Source of the DNA: Microcyclospora pomicola
Lineage: Eukaryota; Ascomycota; Dothideomycetes; Capnodiales
Direction: 5' to 3'
Assembly (NCBI GenBank): GCA_002786065.1
Contig: NHNY01000018.1
Span: 310,001 to 374,000 of the forward strand
Length of the DNA stretch: 64,000 nucleotides
The position numbers and the translations under genes were made by a program. This document shows positions 22,212-34,118 of the stretch, in pieces; position 1 is the stretch's first letter; each line of letters begins with the position of its first letter. The notes beneath the pieces are model-generated. The model saw only the letters and a program-made list of their open reading frames with translations. It did no database searches and had not been told where the DNA came from.

Positions 22212-22933
22212 GGTGGGCGAGCGAGGCGGGTTGTGGTGAGTCGTTGGATGGGCAGGGCCGGGTTATAAGGATGCTTCTTGAGCACAAGCTGTACTGTAGA
22301 GTGTCGAAAGTAGCGCTTTGTCCGGCTTTGTATCTTGTCAATGGCGATGATACGACACTGTGCTTGAACGCGGGGAGTAAGAACGCAACGCAGTCCCAGC
22401 TCAATCAAAAGGTAAAGTGTATGATTCAAGATCGAGGTTATGGCTGGACACGATTGATGCGATACTCAATGGTGTGTAGTGCTGGCGGCGATGGATCTGA
22501 AGTCGGAAGGCCACACGCCGGAGTCCAATCAGCGAGCGGGAAGGTCCGCCATGTTCACCTCACTTGGAGCATACCCATGCCCTAACTACTTATTACACTA
22601 TATGTCTGAGTATCCACGATCGCCAGCGATGATGCGCTTACGGAGGGTTCAGCGTGTATCTCTCACACATCATTTAGTATCCCATGACATTTGCGTAGCG
22701 AACATGTACAGGATTGGAACAGCATTCGCAGTGCAACATATATAGTATTCAGGTGGCGTTAGAGAACTGTTCAATGACAACAACAATGTACGAATTGGTA
22801 CAAGATCGAACTTTAGCTTTTCCAGGGGCGAGACGAGTCATTATCAATGAAAGCAATGGAAGAGTACTGCTCCAAACTTCGAAGATTGGTGCCACACAAC
22901 TGAATTTTGGCCATTACACAAAAACTATTCTAT
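22212..22933. other. EMC6 promoter / MFS 3' region
   Basis: The 722 bp hold the EMC6 promoter and the 3' region of the MFS gene. I see no gene or clear repeat. Confidence 0.4.
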
Positions 22934-25091
22934 CTAAGCAAGATCATGCTCCTTCTCCGGATCAAGCGCGTTCGCCCCGACGCTCTCACTTGAAGTGTAG
23001 TTATGCGTCGCAGGGAGCGGCGGCGCGGATGAAGAAGACGACGCCGTGGTTGGCGGGGCCATGCTGTTGCGCTTCGCGTCTTTGGTGGCCTTGCGATCTT
23101 TCTTTTCTTGCGCATTCAGCGCCGCGTTTTCCCGCTGCGCTTCCATGCCCGTCTTCGTCTCGGTGTGCTCGCTGGTGAGCACCTTTCGTCGCACGCCCAA
23201 AGCTGCGATCAGGCCAAGGGCCGCGAAACACGTGTACATGATCCACATTGGCTGGAGGGAATCGGCGAATACATCGCGGTAGATCTCGCGTTCATTCGCT
23301 GGTAGACTGTCAATGACGTTGGCATTGGCCCCAGCGTTTCCGCCGCCAAGTTGCTCTGCGAGCTCGGGACCAAGTACAGAAACGAGAAGGCTCTGTTTCT
23401 TGGCCATCTGGTTTTGGAACACGACTTGGCCGATGACAACAGAGGTAGAAGTAGCGAGTTGACGGACAAAGCCAAGAGTAGCGGTCGCAGTGGCGATGTC
23501 GCGGGGGTTGATGTGTGCTTGCAGCGCAATGATGGGAGATTGGAAAAGTGGCCCGATGCCGAGACCAGCGATAATCTGGTAGATAACGAGTTTAGTCCAG
23601 CTGCTGTTGGCATCGAAGTCGATGAAAAGGCCGTATCCGAGTGTCATCAAGAAGAACCCGAGGTAGATGGGAGGAAGAAACATTCCTGTCTTCTTAATGA
23701 AGACTCCAGTTCCAACACTGGTGATTGCAAGCGAAATGGCTGTCGGGAGGAGGTATACTCCTGAAAGGATAGGAGTGGCACCGCGCACGGTTTGGAAGTA
23801 GCTAGATATGGATATCAGTGAAAGATCAACGACAACGGGAAAGTGTTAGACGTACAGCGGGAGGTAATAAGATCCCGAAATGAAGACGAAGCCATGCAAG
23901 AAAACAACCGCCAGCGTGGCAACGTTCGTGAACTTCTGGAACAGCTTCATGGGCATCACAGGGAAGATGGCATATTTGACCTCCCAAAAAGCGAACAGGC
24001 AGAATGTGACGACGCCAAAGACGATCAAGCAGACCACTTCGGCAGAGTCCCAGGGAGCTGTTTGTCCGCCATATTGGAGTCCGAAGAGGAACATCAATGT
24101 GGCGCCAACAACCAGCAGGGATCCCAGCCAATCGATGGCTTTGAGACCATCCAGAATGGCTGTACGTGGCGTTTTGACGTCGAGGAAGAAGAGGAGAATG
24201 AAGAATGCGAGGCCATCCAATGGGAGATTAATGTAGAAACACCTGAATGTCGTCGTTAGCCAAGGCAAGTTCTTAGCCCTAATTCGATCGTGATAAGCAG
24301 AGGATACATACCAGCGCCAAGTCACCTCCTCAGTAAAGGCACCGCCGATAATCGGACCGATCGAACTCGCAATGGCCCACACAGCGCCGATCATGCCGTA
24401 GTACTTGCCTCTCTCGCGGAGAGGGAAGAGGTCGCCGATCACGATGTTGGAGAGGATGATCAATCCACCACCACCAATACCTTGAATCGCACGAGCAGCG
24501 ATCAACATCCCAATGCTAGTCGCCAAAGCAGAAACCAAAGATCCGATCATGAAGATGACATTGGCAGCGAGCAGCATAGGCTTTCGACCGAAGATGTCGG
24601 AGATCTTGCCCCAGGATGGAATTGAGGCGGCGTTGGCCAACAAGAAAGCGGAACCGATCCACGTATATCCGGACGCCGAGTGAAAGTGTTCACTGATGGT
24701 AGGGAGGGCTGTGGTGACAATGGTGACGTCGAGGGCCGCGAGCTGTTTGCTATTAGTCGATGACCCTTGCCAGGAGCGGATGAAATGCACTTACGAACAC
24801 CGCGAGACACAACGCAAGCATGATGACCGCTTTCTTGCCCTTCGATCTGGCGGGTACTTCGTCGTGAATGGGCTGCTTCTCCGCTGCAACTCCTTGCTCT
24901 TCATCGTGTGGTCGACCATCTTCATCCACCGTCGATGTCGCCGCGGGCAGCTCTTTCTCGTGTTGCGCCTGACCTTCAGTGGTCGTAACGTTGCTCGGCA
25001 TAGCAGTGGAGTTGGTGGCTCCAGGGCCAGCCTCTGTCGCAGGTTCATCGACAACAGCGGCTGTGTGTGTTTCGTCGTGATGCGACGCCAT
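22934..25091 (-). CDS. MFS drug:H+ antiporter, DHA14-type
   Basis: Four exons on the minus strand, 25091-24795, 24742-24312, 24242-23856 and 23801-22934, give 660 aa. A hydrophilic N terminus of about 85 residues precedes the transporter, which has the family motifs [40 protein letters not shown] and, across the last splice, [12 protein letters not shown]. About 14 hydrophobic segments fit the DHA14 class of toxin and fungicide exporters at the plasma membrane. I chose the third donor as GTACGT because it alone keeps PLYFQ in phase. An in-frame ATG at 25133 would add 14 residues. No biosynthetic genes lie beside it, so the substrate is unknown. Confidence 0.9.
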
Positions 25092-26658
25092 CACTCGCGA
25101 CGCGAAAAGTATTTCTTTGGATAAGGAGAACACGAGAAGTTCGTCCAGCTAGATTGGGTCGGGCTCAGGCGGATTGAATTGCCGTTTCGGCAAGAAACGA
25201 GACGATCAAGGCTAAAAAGACGAAGATGTGTTGAATTGAAGGTAAGAAGAGAATGAATGTTGGGCCAACATGGCGGTGGAAGCGATGTACTTGTACAGAG
25301 AAGATGATGATCGAAGTGCTAGGTACACTTCCCACATGGCAGATTCGCCCGGTCTCTGGACTCCCGCGCCTATCCCCGAAAGTCCGACGCGCAGATGTCG
25401 GCGAGTCGGCCACGCAAACGTCCGTTTTCGTGCCTATACTGTATATATCCTTGCCTTCTTTTCTCTCGATGAAGCAATATAACTATCTGTCCATGTCCTG
25501 GAGCGTCTGAAACATCTGGCACCGCGCCTAGGGAACGTGGTCATGACTCGGCGGGCGTTTGAAATTGTTCTGATGCGAACTTCGCAGAATTTCGCCAAGC
25601 AACTGTCTTGACGACAAGCTCTTGACTAAGTTTGGCCACGTGCATGACGCGCAAGGATCGGTCGGCCGAGCGGACATGCAAGGCTGTACCTGGATCGTGT
25701 GGTCGTAGCCCATTGTTCAGAGCGTGGACAAAAGGTCTCCGTTTCATGTCTCCATTCCACGTCGTACGGCTAGTGTCTCGAGGCCAACAAGAGGAGCATT
25801 CGTACAGAGACAGCACTTTGCACCCTGTGGACCCAGTGTTGGTAGAAATGTATGGGTTATAGGCGATCGCCGGACTCAGATCTCCTCATCGGGTAGATCT
25901 GTGGCTTGAAAGTCGGGCAAAAAATCCTCCCGCATGACCCAGCTATTTCTAATCAGTTGTGAGAGTCGGGTTTTGGTCGACCTTGACGCAAGCACAGGGC
26001 AACGAGCCGCGATGTACTGGTCACGGTCTCAAGAGCCATGATTCGATAAGCCAAGCAGGCGAGTCTTCTTCCTTCTCGCTCAAGTCATCTTCCTATTTCG
26101 CGGTGATGAAACACGATCGAGACTGCGCAGTCCCTTCAAGACCCAGGACTACTCTGTAATTTACAGGAGCTGTCATGTATGGGGTGTTGTCTCAAGCAGG
26201 CTACCATGGGTGCTGCTTTCCGTCAGTGGACTGCTGGGCATTGGCCGGCCCCGGCGTACTGCTGTCGTGGTGAGTATCGTTTGTTTCAACAGAGCCTTGT
26301 TCCATTGATCTTGAAACAGTGCGAAAAGCATCACGAGAAGAAAGGCGTAGTCCAGCAAGGTGGGTTCGTTGTATGTTTGTGTTGAGTGAATCGAAGCATG
26401 GCTTTGTTCACCACAGCGGTCCTTCCTCATCCAACATCGGGTTATACTCGCTCTTTGACACGTGCAATATCCACCCCTCGAACGTCAACCAGCAACAGCA
26501 ACAAATACTTGCACCAGTCATCTCCTACGAGATCGTCATGACTATGAGCAGTCTTCGATCCACTGTTGCAAGAGTATCGATTTCAAGCTCGAGGATCAAC
26601 AGCCTCCATACCAACAAGAACTATCTGCTTTCCACGAAAGGAAAGACTTCTCGCGATC
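25092..26658. other. MFS promoter and upstream region of the 26.7-kb gene
   Basis: A 1.57-kb gene-free stretch between divergent genes. A TATATA run lies at about 25441-25446, 350 bp upstream of the MFS start. Around 26460-26650 all three plus frames are open in part, so the next gene may begin earlier, with an intron, than I annotate. Confidence 0.4.
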
Positions 26659-28794
26659 ATGTGCTTGCAGCTTTTTCTACACTTCTCATGTACCCACGAC
26701 ACCACTCTTGTCAACTACTGCGACAATGGCGCGCGTATGGCAGATCTGGTTCCCTTCTTCATGCCACTCTCGTGTCCGGAGTATCAGATCATTCGAACCG
26801 AATCACCATATGCATGTGGTGCGAAGCAATACTACAGTGTCGACGACTGTGACGGGAGCCGTCTTGCTCGAATTCTCGGACAACAGCAGATTGGCCAAGA
26901 CAAGATCGTTGAACTCGATCAGAAGCTGACGTACATTCGCTTGGGAACGGCTTCACTCAGCCAGCAGTTGCGCGACTTGGGTCTGTCAGATGCAGGAATC
27001 CAGCAACATCCTCGTTACCTGCATCAAGTAGCTGGATATAAGCAGCTCTGGCAGATCAAGGCGGGCTTGCTGAAGACTATCAGTGCCAGTGCTGGAATCC
27101 TCACGCAAGCCAAAATATGCCATGTCCAGCGTGACTTGGTGGAGGAACAGAAGAAGTCTGAAGCAGAACAGATCGCCACTCGAACCACTACTTGTGCCTC
27201 GCAGCTAGAGGATGAGACATACTCCCGTGAACCTCACACTTACGGACACGCGCCAAGCCTTGAGGCATCTCCTCGACGGCCATCCGAACAACTCATAGGG
27301 AGTAGTGAGCGACGTGGACGTAAGCGTCTGTATGATGTGCTCAAACTTGAACTCGGACGAAAAGGGGAAGCCAAGCAACCGAGTCCGGCAGCAAAATCGA
27401 AGCGCCAAAGGAAAAGGGGCAGGACCATTGAGCAACATGTCGAAAGCGAGTCCGAACGATCAGGACCTGTACGCCGTAGTGCACGCGTACAGAACAAGAG
27501 GGTCAACTATGCGGAGACCAATTCTTCCAGGAGCATGTCTCCTGCGAAGTCTGACTTTTCGAACGTCTCGCCGTCGCGGTTCGCCGCAGAGGGCAAGGCA
27601 GGGATGAGACGTCGGGGGTCAGCTACCTTGCGGAACACTAACAAGTCTTTCGCTGGAACAATGGAAGATGACTGGACAGCCGACGGGTCCGAACGGAAGA
27701 GCCTGAACGAGGCGATGAGCGCGCGTGCATCTCGACAGTCGTCGATTGGGAGTAACATTATCTTGACGCCTGCCAAAGCCGCCGATGCAGTCAATAATCA
27801 CCCTAAACACTCGTCACAGTCCTCGATCGGGAGTAATATCGTGGTCACACCAGCCAATCTCAGGAGGATAGCCAACAATGTTTCCGACCTCCCGCCAACC
27901 GACGACTCTCCCACCATCCGACCTGCTGCGCTACCAATGGAGCGGAACGATTCCCATGCCGTTGCAACGGAGGCAAAGCAGCCAACCAACACGGATCAAT
28001 ATAGTGATGGTATTGGCATGTGGATGCGTAAGTTGCAGCAACAGCGAGTGCATTCTGGCGATACCGCTCTATCGAATGTGGCGACGGCACAGTACAATGG
28101 CGGCCAAGGGCAAGGCGAAGCTATGTTGGAGCCGGCGCCATCCATGAACGAGCATCTCTTACATACACAGGGTTTGCAACATATCCTGTCTAAGCTTGCT
28201 TCCCAAGAAGATCATCACAAGCAGGGTAGACAAGATAGCGCACTGCACGATTTCACCCCAGGAATGAATCACAATCCCCACGACTACCGCACGCTTCGAC
28301 GCAGCTTCAGCTCAGTGCCGGACTTCTCGCATCCTGGGGTGGTTTCTCTACCCCAGCATACCCCCACGAACCAGGCCGATCCGACAAAACGCGACCTCGC
28401 GAGTACGAGTCTCAACTTTTCCGGACGACCTCGAATATCCTCGCCTAGCGACGACACAATGCCACGCTTCTCGCAAGACACAGTCCGGCCACCGCCACGA
28501 CTCGAGAGTCCATTCTCTCACCGCGTTGCACCGCAGCATCTGCCTCAGAGCCCGGTCCAGCACGCCAACCGCAGTCCAGCGTCGAACTTGATCCTCGCAC
28601 AACCAACCTACATGACCTCCGATGGGATCTACCAGCAACAGCAGGGATCCGCCTTCACACAATACACTCCCCTCCCCACCCACCATCCCAATCAAGATCT
28701 GACGCAGCATGATGAAAGCAACATGCTCATCCCATCGTCCGAGGTCGATTGGGATTACATCGCCAGCCACGATCCGATGGACGAATCTGCGTAA
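26659..28794 (+). CDS. Unknown, largely disordered, probably nuclear protein
   Basis: The open frame from the ATG at 26659 encodes 711 aa; a second candidate start is the ATG at 26737 (685 aa, MADLVPFFMP). Residues up to about 210 look folded and partly helical. The rest is rich in Ser, Pro, Gln and basic residues, with nuclear-localisation-like clusters (RRGRKR, KSKRQRKRGR). A short internal repeat occurs twice: SSIGSNIILTPA and SSIGSNIVVTPA, about 30 residues apart. I recognise no domain. The codon pattern and the long open frame in a reasonably constrained N-terminal part support a real gene. The start is the weakest point. Confidence 0.65.
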   Translation: MCLQLFLHFSCTHDTTLVNYCDNGARMADLVPFFMPLSCPEYQIIRTESPYACGAKQYYSVDDCDGSRLARILGQQQIGQDKIVELDQKLTYIRLGTASLSQQLRDLGLSDAGIQQHPRYLHQVAGYKQLWQIKAGLLKTISASAGILTQAKICHVQRDLVEEQKKSEAEQIATRTTTCASQLEDETYSREPHTYGHAPSLEASPRRPSEQLIGSSERRGRKRLYDVLKLELGRKGEAKQPSPAAKSKRQRKRGRTIEQHVESESERSGPVRRSARVQNKRVNYAETNSSRSMSPAKSDFSNVSPSRFAAEGKAGMRRRGSATLRNTNKSFAGTMEDDWTADGSERKSLNEAMSARASRQSSIGSNIILTPAKAADAVNNHPKHSSQSSIGSNIVVTPANLRRIANNVSDLPPTDDSPTIRPAALPMERNDSHAVATEAKQPTNTDQYSDGIGMWMRKLQQQRVHSGDTALSNVATAQYNGGQGQGEAMLEPAPSMNEHLLHTQGLQHILSKLASQEDHHKQGRQDSALHDFTPGMNHNPHDYRTLRRSFSSVPDFSHPGVVSLPQHTPTNQADPTKRDLASTSLNFSGRPRISSPSDDTMPRFSQDTVRPPPRLESPFSHRVAPQHLPQSPVQHANRSPASNLILAQPTYMTSDGIYQQQQGSAFTQYTPLPTHHPNQDLTQHDESNMLIPSSEVDWDYIASHDPMDESA

Positions 28795-29810
28795 GTCACT
28801 GGAAAAACATACTAGAGCTTGATCTCGCGAACGCGGCGAGAAACCTCTGTCTGTAATCCCACTGAGTCCGTCGGTATTGATCGGTGCGGTCTCTACATCG
28901 CACTCGATGTCGAGTTTCACCAGCGACAGAATTGCGAGTTTAAGCATACTCAAGGTTAGCACGGGTAGAAAGATGAGAAGATAATAAGCATCGGCTCAAT
29001 GCGTGATGGGGGCGATGCCCAACTGCGGAGCACCAAAAACAAGTGTAGAATGATAAGATAGCTTGCATGAGAGGTCCTCCAATCGTGACCCCAACCATCC
29101 CAACCTCGTCCTTCTCGTAGTACCCTATAGTCCACGGCAACGAGTATCTATCTACGCAAGCTTCCTGTGACTTCCTTCGCCTTCGAGTGAAATAGGGTAT
29201 CTAACCTCTTGACGACTTGACCTAACTTAACTGTCATCGATAAGATTCCAAATTCCCCATTGACCCTGGAGGGCGAAGAGGTACAATAACGAGCCATAGG
29301 GTACATATCTGAGGTGATGGATATCGGACTGTCTCAAGAGTCCGAATCAAGGGTTACATCATAACGTAATGCTACAGTCTATATGCGGAACATCAAGTGC
29401 CATGCATAATGCACAGATACCTACATGCGTGCGTGCGTAGAATAGTAAGGTATGAAGTTGTAGTCCGTCTCCGTCTGAATTTGCCATTGGCAATCATAAT
29501 TAAAATATACATTCCACTCCGAAAGAAAAAAAGTGAAAATTTGCAAGAACGCCGATAGAATGCTTCAAGACGATTTCGCTGCAATCCAATTCAATCAAGT
29601 CACACCTACACGCCCGGCACCGTTTGGCCTAATTCGATGCTTTCATTAACATACCATAGCATACCCCGACGCCCGCGCATCAATCCATCCTGATCCCATC
29701 CTATTTCCCAAGATCTCGCTAGATTGATTTTCTTTTCATGAGGCATATATATTTGCATGTGCAAATCTTGTCATTTCAAATTCGAGTAGTCGCGATACGG
29801 GTGTATTTCG
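28795..29810. other. Convergent 3' intergenic region
   Basis: About 1 kb between two convergent stop codons. It is A+T-rich past 29170 and includes runs of A near 29525. No gene or repeat family is recognised. Confidence 0.4.
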
Positions 29811-31703
29811 TCAGGAGAGATTGAAGGGTTTACTCGTCTCGGAAGGGGAGATGGGCAAGGGCAGCATGGGCCGAGAGCCGGCTCGGGCGCGACCGGTGGC
29901 GGCGGGGCGGAGGTTGATGACGGATTCGAGCTCGCGCAGCATGTTGGTGGTCGACTCGCGTTTGGCGCGCAAGGTGGCTTGACGGTCGCGCTCGTCCTGC
30001 ATCTTCAGGATGCGCTCTTCTCGGGTAAGCGAGGAGCGTTTCGACTTGTTGGGCGCCAGGGCGATGGCCTCGAAAACTTCTTCGATGTCGGACGGGTTGG
30101 TGGCCATGCTGGAGCGATTGGAGATGGTGCCGCTGCTGAGAGTGCGTAGGGCGTCGTCGGAGGCTGAGGAGGCGTCTTCGTCGACGGAGTTCAGCATGCC
30201 GCTGTGGCTGGATATGGGAGAGCGAATGCCGCTAGAGGCGAGGGAGATGCGGCGTTCGTGTTTGGAGATATTGCTTTGCAGCGTCAGCTTGCCGGCCTCC
30301 CAGGCTTGTGTCAAATCGCGTAGATCGGCTCCGATGGATTCGTATTGTGCCACAAGAGAGGGGCCAAGATCGGTGAGGTCTTCGGACTGTTCGAGGGAGT
30401 GGTTGGTCTCTTCACGCAGTATTTGCATCTTCGCTTGAAGACTTCTGATACCAGTGGAGAGCATGCTGATCTTGCGGACTTGCCCGCGGAGCTTCTCTTT
30501 AGCTGCACTACCGCCGGGCCTGCTGGGGGTTGTCGGTACCGTCACAGCATCGACTGTGTCAAGAATCTGCTGAAGTTTCCCCGCCGAGTCTGTGACGCAA
30601 GTGTTGATGGTTTGCATGACCTCGGTCGCGGTCCGCCACCTGTAGAAGTCCGGCTTTCCACCATCCGCCTCCAATGCCATCAGAGCGCAGAGCACAGATC
30701 TTCGTAGGACCGTCTCCTTGTAGCTGAGTAGCCTTAGCGATTTCAACGACTCTGCATCATCGTCAAGCACCGTAAGCGCATTATCGCCCGACGCTTCTCG
30801 CACGTCTTCCGCATTGATATCGTAGACTTCGAAATACCGCTCGATATCGTCCTCGTCCACAAGCGTCTTCAGCGTAGCATACGCCTCGATGCAAGTCGGG
30901 ATCGCGGTCGAGTAAGCGTTGTGAAGCGCTTTGCGAAGGCGGACGCAGCGTCGCGAGGGTCCCAGTCCTTCGATGCGCGATGCAGGCGGCAGCGGAGTGC
31001 TGAGCCTGTAGCCCTTGGACACGAGCTCGACTTCCTGGATGAAGGAGAGCGCTGAGCTGGCTGTGGTCTCGAATGCAGGCCAGCTAGAGGTCAGATTTGA
31101 CACCGCGGTGACCGCATTTCGTCGCAGGAACTTCAGCCATTGACGTCGAAGATATGCATACGCGACGACTCCGACAACAATCACCACTGTCACCGCCAGA
31201 GCGATCCTGCCCTTGCTCAGGAAGCCATTCCGATTTCCTCGTGCCCAATGTATGATGTAGACCAGTGCAAAGGCCACGATAGCAGTAGCAGACGCGCCGT
31301 ACACGCTGGTGGTCGCAGTGACCAGGCGGGTGTCGTCGAGAAGCTCGATCGGAGCAGCCAAAGGCTTGTGCGATGCCTGATCCAGATATTCATTCAGCAG
31401 CTGCGAAGCCACAATGGTGTAGCGGAAGTGTTCGAGGAACCGCGCATTCTCCACCCGGCGTAATCTCGAGTTGATGGCCGTGGAGAATGTATCGTGTAGT
31501 TGACTTAATTGGCTTGTCTGGGTTGTTGTGGTGATTCGCGGCGCTGGTCGTGCTGGTCTCTTGACGCCGCCGCTGGGCGCGAATCGAGGTGAAAGGAAGT
31601 CGCCATCGTCGTCGGCGAGCGGACTGCCGCTTCTCGGCTCGTAGGGGATCTCGTCATGGCCGACTGGCTCGTAGAGGCCGTCTCCTTGCAAGTTGTCAGT
31701 CAT
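29811..31703 (-). CDS. Vezatin-domain / Inp2-like membrane protein
   Basis: Single exon, 630 aa, from the ATG at 31703; the frame extends four codons upstream only through a non-ATG codon. The segment LEHFRYTIVASQLLNEYLD followed by two adjacent transmembrane helices (about residues 130-155 and 165-185) is the layout of the fungal vezatin family (myosin-binding motif of peroxisomes). Its yeast relative Inp2 links peroxisomes to myosin V for inheritance. The C-terminal half is helical with coiled-coil potential, then a Ser-rich low-complexity stretch and a basic helix near the end. Family assignment is from memory of the motif; the peroxisome role is inferred. Confidence 0.7.
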   Translation of the reverse strand: MTDNLQGDGLYEPVGHDEIPYEPRSGSPLADDDGDFLSPRFAPSGGVKRPARPAPRITTTTQTSQLSQLHDTFSTAINSRLRRVENARFLEHFRYTIVASQLLNEYLDQASHKPLAAPIELLDDTRLVTATTSVYGASATAIVAFALVYIIHWARGNRNGFLSKGRIALAVTVVIVVGVVAYAYLRRQWLKFLRRNAVTAVSNLTSSWPAFETTASSALSFIQEVELVSKGYRLSTPLPPASRIEGLGPSRRCVRLRKALHNAYSTAIPTCIEAYATLKTLVDEDDIERYFEVYDINAEDVREASGDNALTVLDDDAESLKSLRLLSYKETVLRRSVLCALMALEADGGKPDFYRWRTATEVMQTINTCVTDSAGKLQQILDTVDAVTVPTTPSRPGGSAAKEKLRGQVRKISMLSTGIRSLQAKMQILREETNHSLEQSEDLTDLGPSLVAQYESIGADLRDLTQAWEAGKLTLQSNISKHERRISLASSGIRSPISSHSGMLNSVDEDASSASDDALRTLSSGTISNRSSMATNPSDIEEVFEAIALAPNKSKRSSLTREERILKMQDERDRQATLRAKRESTTNMLRELESVINLRPAATGRARAGSRPMLPLPISPSETSKPFNLS

Positions 31704-32633
31704 AGGAGTCCACACGCAGCCAAGCGCTTACGTCGCACGAACGTCGCCGGCGAGGAAGCACAAGAACATACCTTCGAGGTAGGCGGCTAGAGGAGTGCCA
31801 TGGGTAAGTATGGTCTCCATTCAATGACTGGGTGGTCAGATCATGCTTTGCGTGCTCAATGGGTCGGCAGATGTGTGGTTGGCGAAGTGTGGTCAATAGA
31901 TCGACGGGTGGGATTCCAGGGAGCTGAAAGCTTAATTTCGTAAGGCGGGAGTCGTGTCGTATGTAATCAAGAAATCGTGAGTCCGTGGTGATCGTCAGAA
32001 AGGAGCGTGAGGAGTTGGTGTGCAGGCGAAGAGAGATGTGTCGTTATGCTGGACTATATGAAGACTGATCCAAACCATTCGGAATCTGGCTGCCTGTGTG
32101 AACGAGTTGGGCAAAGGAGGCGGTGCTCGTCGTGGAGAAGCCTCGGCCATGCGATCGGCCTCACGTGTGGGCGCTGCAGGTGACGCGATGTCTCAAACGT
32201 GGGGCTGAAACACGGAGAGATGCCAGAGACTTGGTACACTGCATATGCGACAATGTCCGACCCGCGCCATCCCACAACCTACCTCGATCCGTTGTCCGCA
32301 AACGGCGACCCTCGCGATGACGGTCTATGTAAGTGTGTGCAGATATCTAGGCTACGAGGAAGCCATCGTGGCTGAGTCGCAGCACCGGGAAATGAACGAG
32401 GACCTCGACATACATATGCATCAGGGCGTAACTCACAAGGAAGTGGTGCGAAATGGCATACTTCAACTCGCATAGATTCGAGATGCGATTTCTTACGGTG
32501 GGATGTTTCTGCAAGGTGGGTCGATAGTCGTACATGATGTCCATATCTACCTAGTCATGGCCTACATTTATACCGAAAACAACAATAATGCAGTCCCACC
32601 CAAAACAGACCGAAACAGACTGCAGGCTATCAA
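31704..32633. other. Promoter of vezatin-like gene / PDI 3' region
   Basis: The 930 bp lie upstream of the vezatin-like gene and downstream of the PDI gene. Small open frames on both strands have no recognisable product. Confidence 0.4.
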
Positions 32634-34118
32634 TCACAATTCGTCATGACCTTGTTGAGCAGCCATGAGCCGTGCGAATTCTGCATCGTCAATCTCGTCC
32701 ATGTCCAGCTGGATGCCTTCTGGTAATTTGCCTCCAAACAAGTCCTCCATCGACGCAGCTTGAATCTTCTCCTTCATGCTGCCGATTGGCATCTCCTCTC
32801 TCTTCGCCTCGACAGGTAGCTCGTCTGCGGAGATAATGAGGGACGCAGGTAGGGCCTGTTTGGCGGAGGCGGGCATGTCGCCCATGCGAATAGCGTCGAT
32901 CCAGTCCTCGAGTGCTGCTTGCGTGAAGCCTGTCTCTGGAGGAGGCAGAAGATACCAGGTCCGCTTGCCGTTGGTGGCGAGAATCTGCAGGCTGGAGGCA
33001 TCGAGGGAGAGAGCAGTGCGGATCTCAGCAGCACTGGGGTTCGCAGCGGGGACGGAGAAGAAGGGAAAGAGCTTGGTGTGCTTGTGCGCGATCTCTGCAA
33101 GAGACACCAGTGCCTGGGCGGAGGACTCGCTCAGTTCCTCTGGTAGCAACGTAAGTAGGCAGGTGCCAGCTTTGGTGTTGAGACACTTCTGTTGAAGTGA
33201 AAGCGAGGTCGTGAGGTTGGGGATTGGTGTCGCTGCTGCGGTCGGGACTTTGATCGGTTTCTGGTGAGGGACTTCGGGGCTAGGCGAATCGGTCGCATCG
33301 GTCTCGAGTGTCTCAGACGCTTGGGACGGTTTGACCGTTGCCTTGCTTTTGCTAGAGGAAGACTTGCTCTTCTTCGCGCTGGGTGCCGGGTCCGGATTCG
33401 GTGCCGCGATTTGCGATATGAATGCGACCATAGGCTCTTTCTTCATCTCGCCTTGGTATACCAATGGATCTTGGCCGTCCTCGGGGATCAAGACCAAAGT
33501 CGGGAACTTCGTCACGCTGAAAACCTCCACCATCTCCTTCTCCTTGTCCCGCACCTGCGCTACTGACACACTCCCCAAGAAGTCCACCGATATAGCTTTG
33601 AGGAGGGCACTGGTCGAGCCCTTGTCGCTGAACAGCAACGCCTTCGGCTTGCTATCCGCCTCCAACCACTTCGCATAGTCCGCATCCTTGAGCCGTGTCA
33701 CATGGTTGGGGATCTTATCCTTCACTGCGTCCACGATCCCCTTCGCCGTCCTTGCGCCTTGGTAGTCCTCGACGATCGGCCGGCCACCTTTCTTGCCGGG
33801 CTTGACGATCTTCAACGTTGGGAACCCTGTCACGCCCATACTCCCGCAGAACGGCTTGTTACTTTCTTCATCGCAGTTGACGGCCGCGACCTTCGCGAGG
33901 CCTGTGAGAGCCGTGGCGGCTTTCTCGTAGGCGGGCTTGAGGTTCTTGCAGTGCCCACACCAGGGCGCGTAGAACTCGACGATGCTCGTGTGGTTGCTCT
34001 TTTCGATCAGCGATCGGTAGGATGAGGCATCGATCTGGAGGACGGGAGAGGTTTTGGTGTAGAACGCAGAGGTGGAGTGGCAGAGCAGCAATGCTGCGAG
34101 GGTAGATTGGACGATCAT
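32634..34118 (-). CDS. ER protein disulfide isomerase, Mpd1/P5-like
   Basis: Single exon, 494 aa. A cleavable signal peptide (about 1-18), a thioredoxin domain with the CGHC active site at residues 54-57 (FYAPWCGHCKNLKP) and the GFPTLK cis-Pro loop, and a C-terminal HDEL retrieval signal all place it in the ER lumen. There it forms and rearranges disulfides in secretory proteins. A second, CXXC-less thioredoxin-like region follows (about 145-245; FPTLVLIPEDG), then a Ser/Lys linker and a third thioredoxin-like region. One active domain plus this length matches fungal Mpd1/PDIA6-like proteins rather than two-site Pdi1. The start ATG directly precedes the signal peptide. Confidence 0.9.
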   Translation of the reverse strand: MIVQSTLAALLLCHSTSAFYTKTSPVLQIDASSYRSLIEKSNHTSIVEFYAPWCGHCKNLKPAYEKAATALTGLAKVAAVNCDEESNKPFCGSMGVTGFPTLKIVKPGKKGGRPIVEDYQGARTAKGIVDAVKDKIPNHVTRLKDADYAKWLEADSKPKALLFSDKGSTSALLKAISVDFLGSVSVAQVRDKEKEMVEVFSVTKFPTLVLIPEDGQDPLVYQGEMKKEPMVAFISQIAAPNPDPAPSAKKSKSSSSKSKATVKPSQASETLETDATDSPSPEVPHQKPIKVPTAAATPIPNLTTSLSLQQKCLNTKAGTCLLTLLPEELSESSAQALVSLAEIAHKHTKLFPFFSVPAANPSAAEIRTALSLDASSLQILATNGKRTWYLLPPPETGFTQAALEDWIDAIRMGDMPASAKQALPASLIISADELPVEAKREEMPIGSMKEKIQAASMEDLFGGKLPEGIQLDMDEIDDAEFARLMAAQQGHDEL

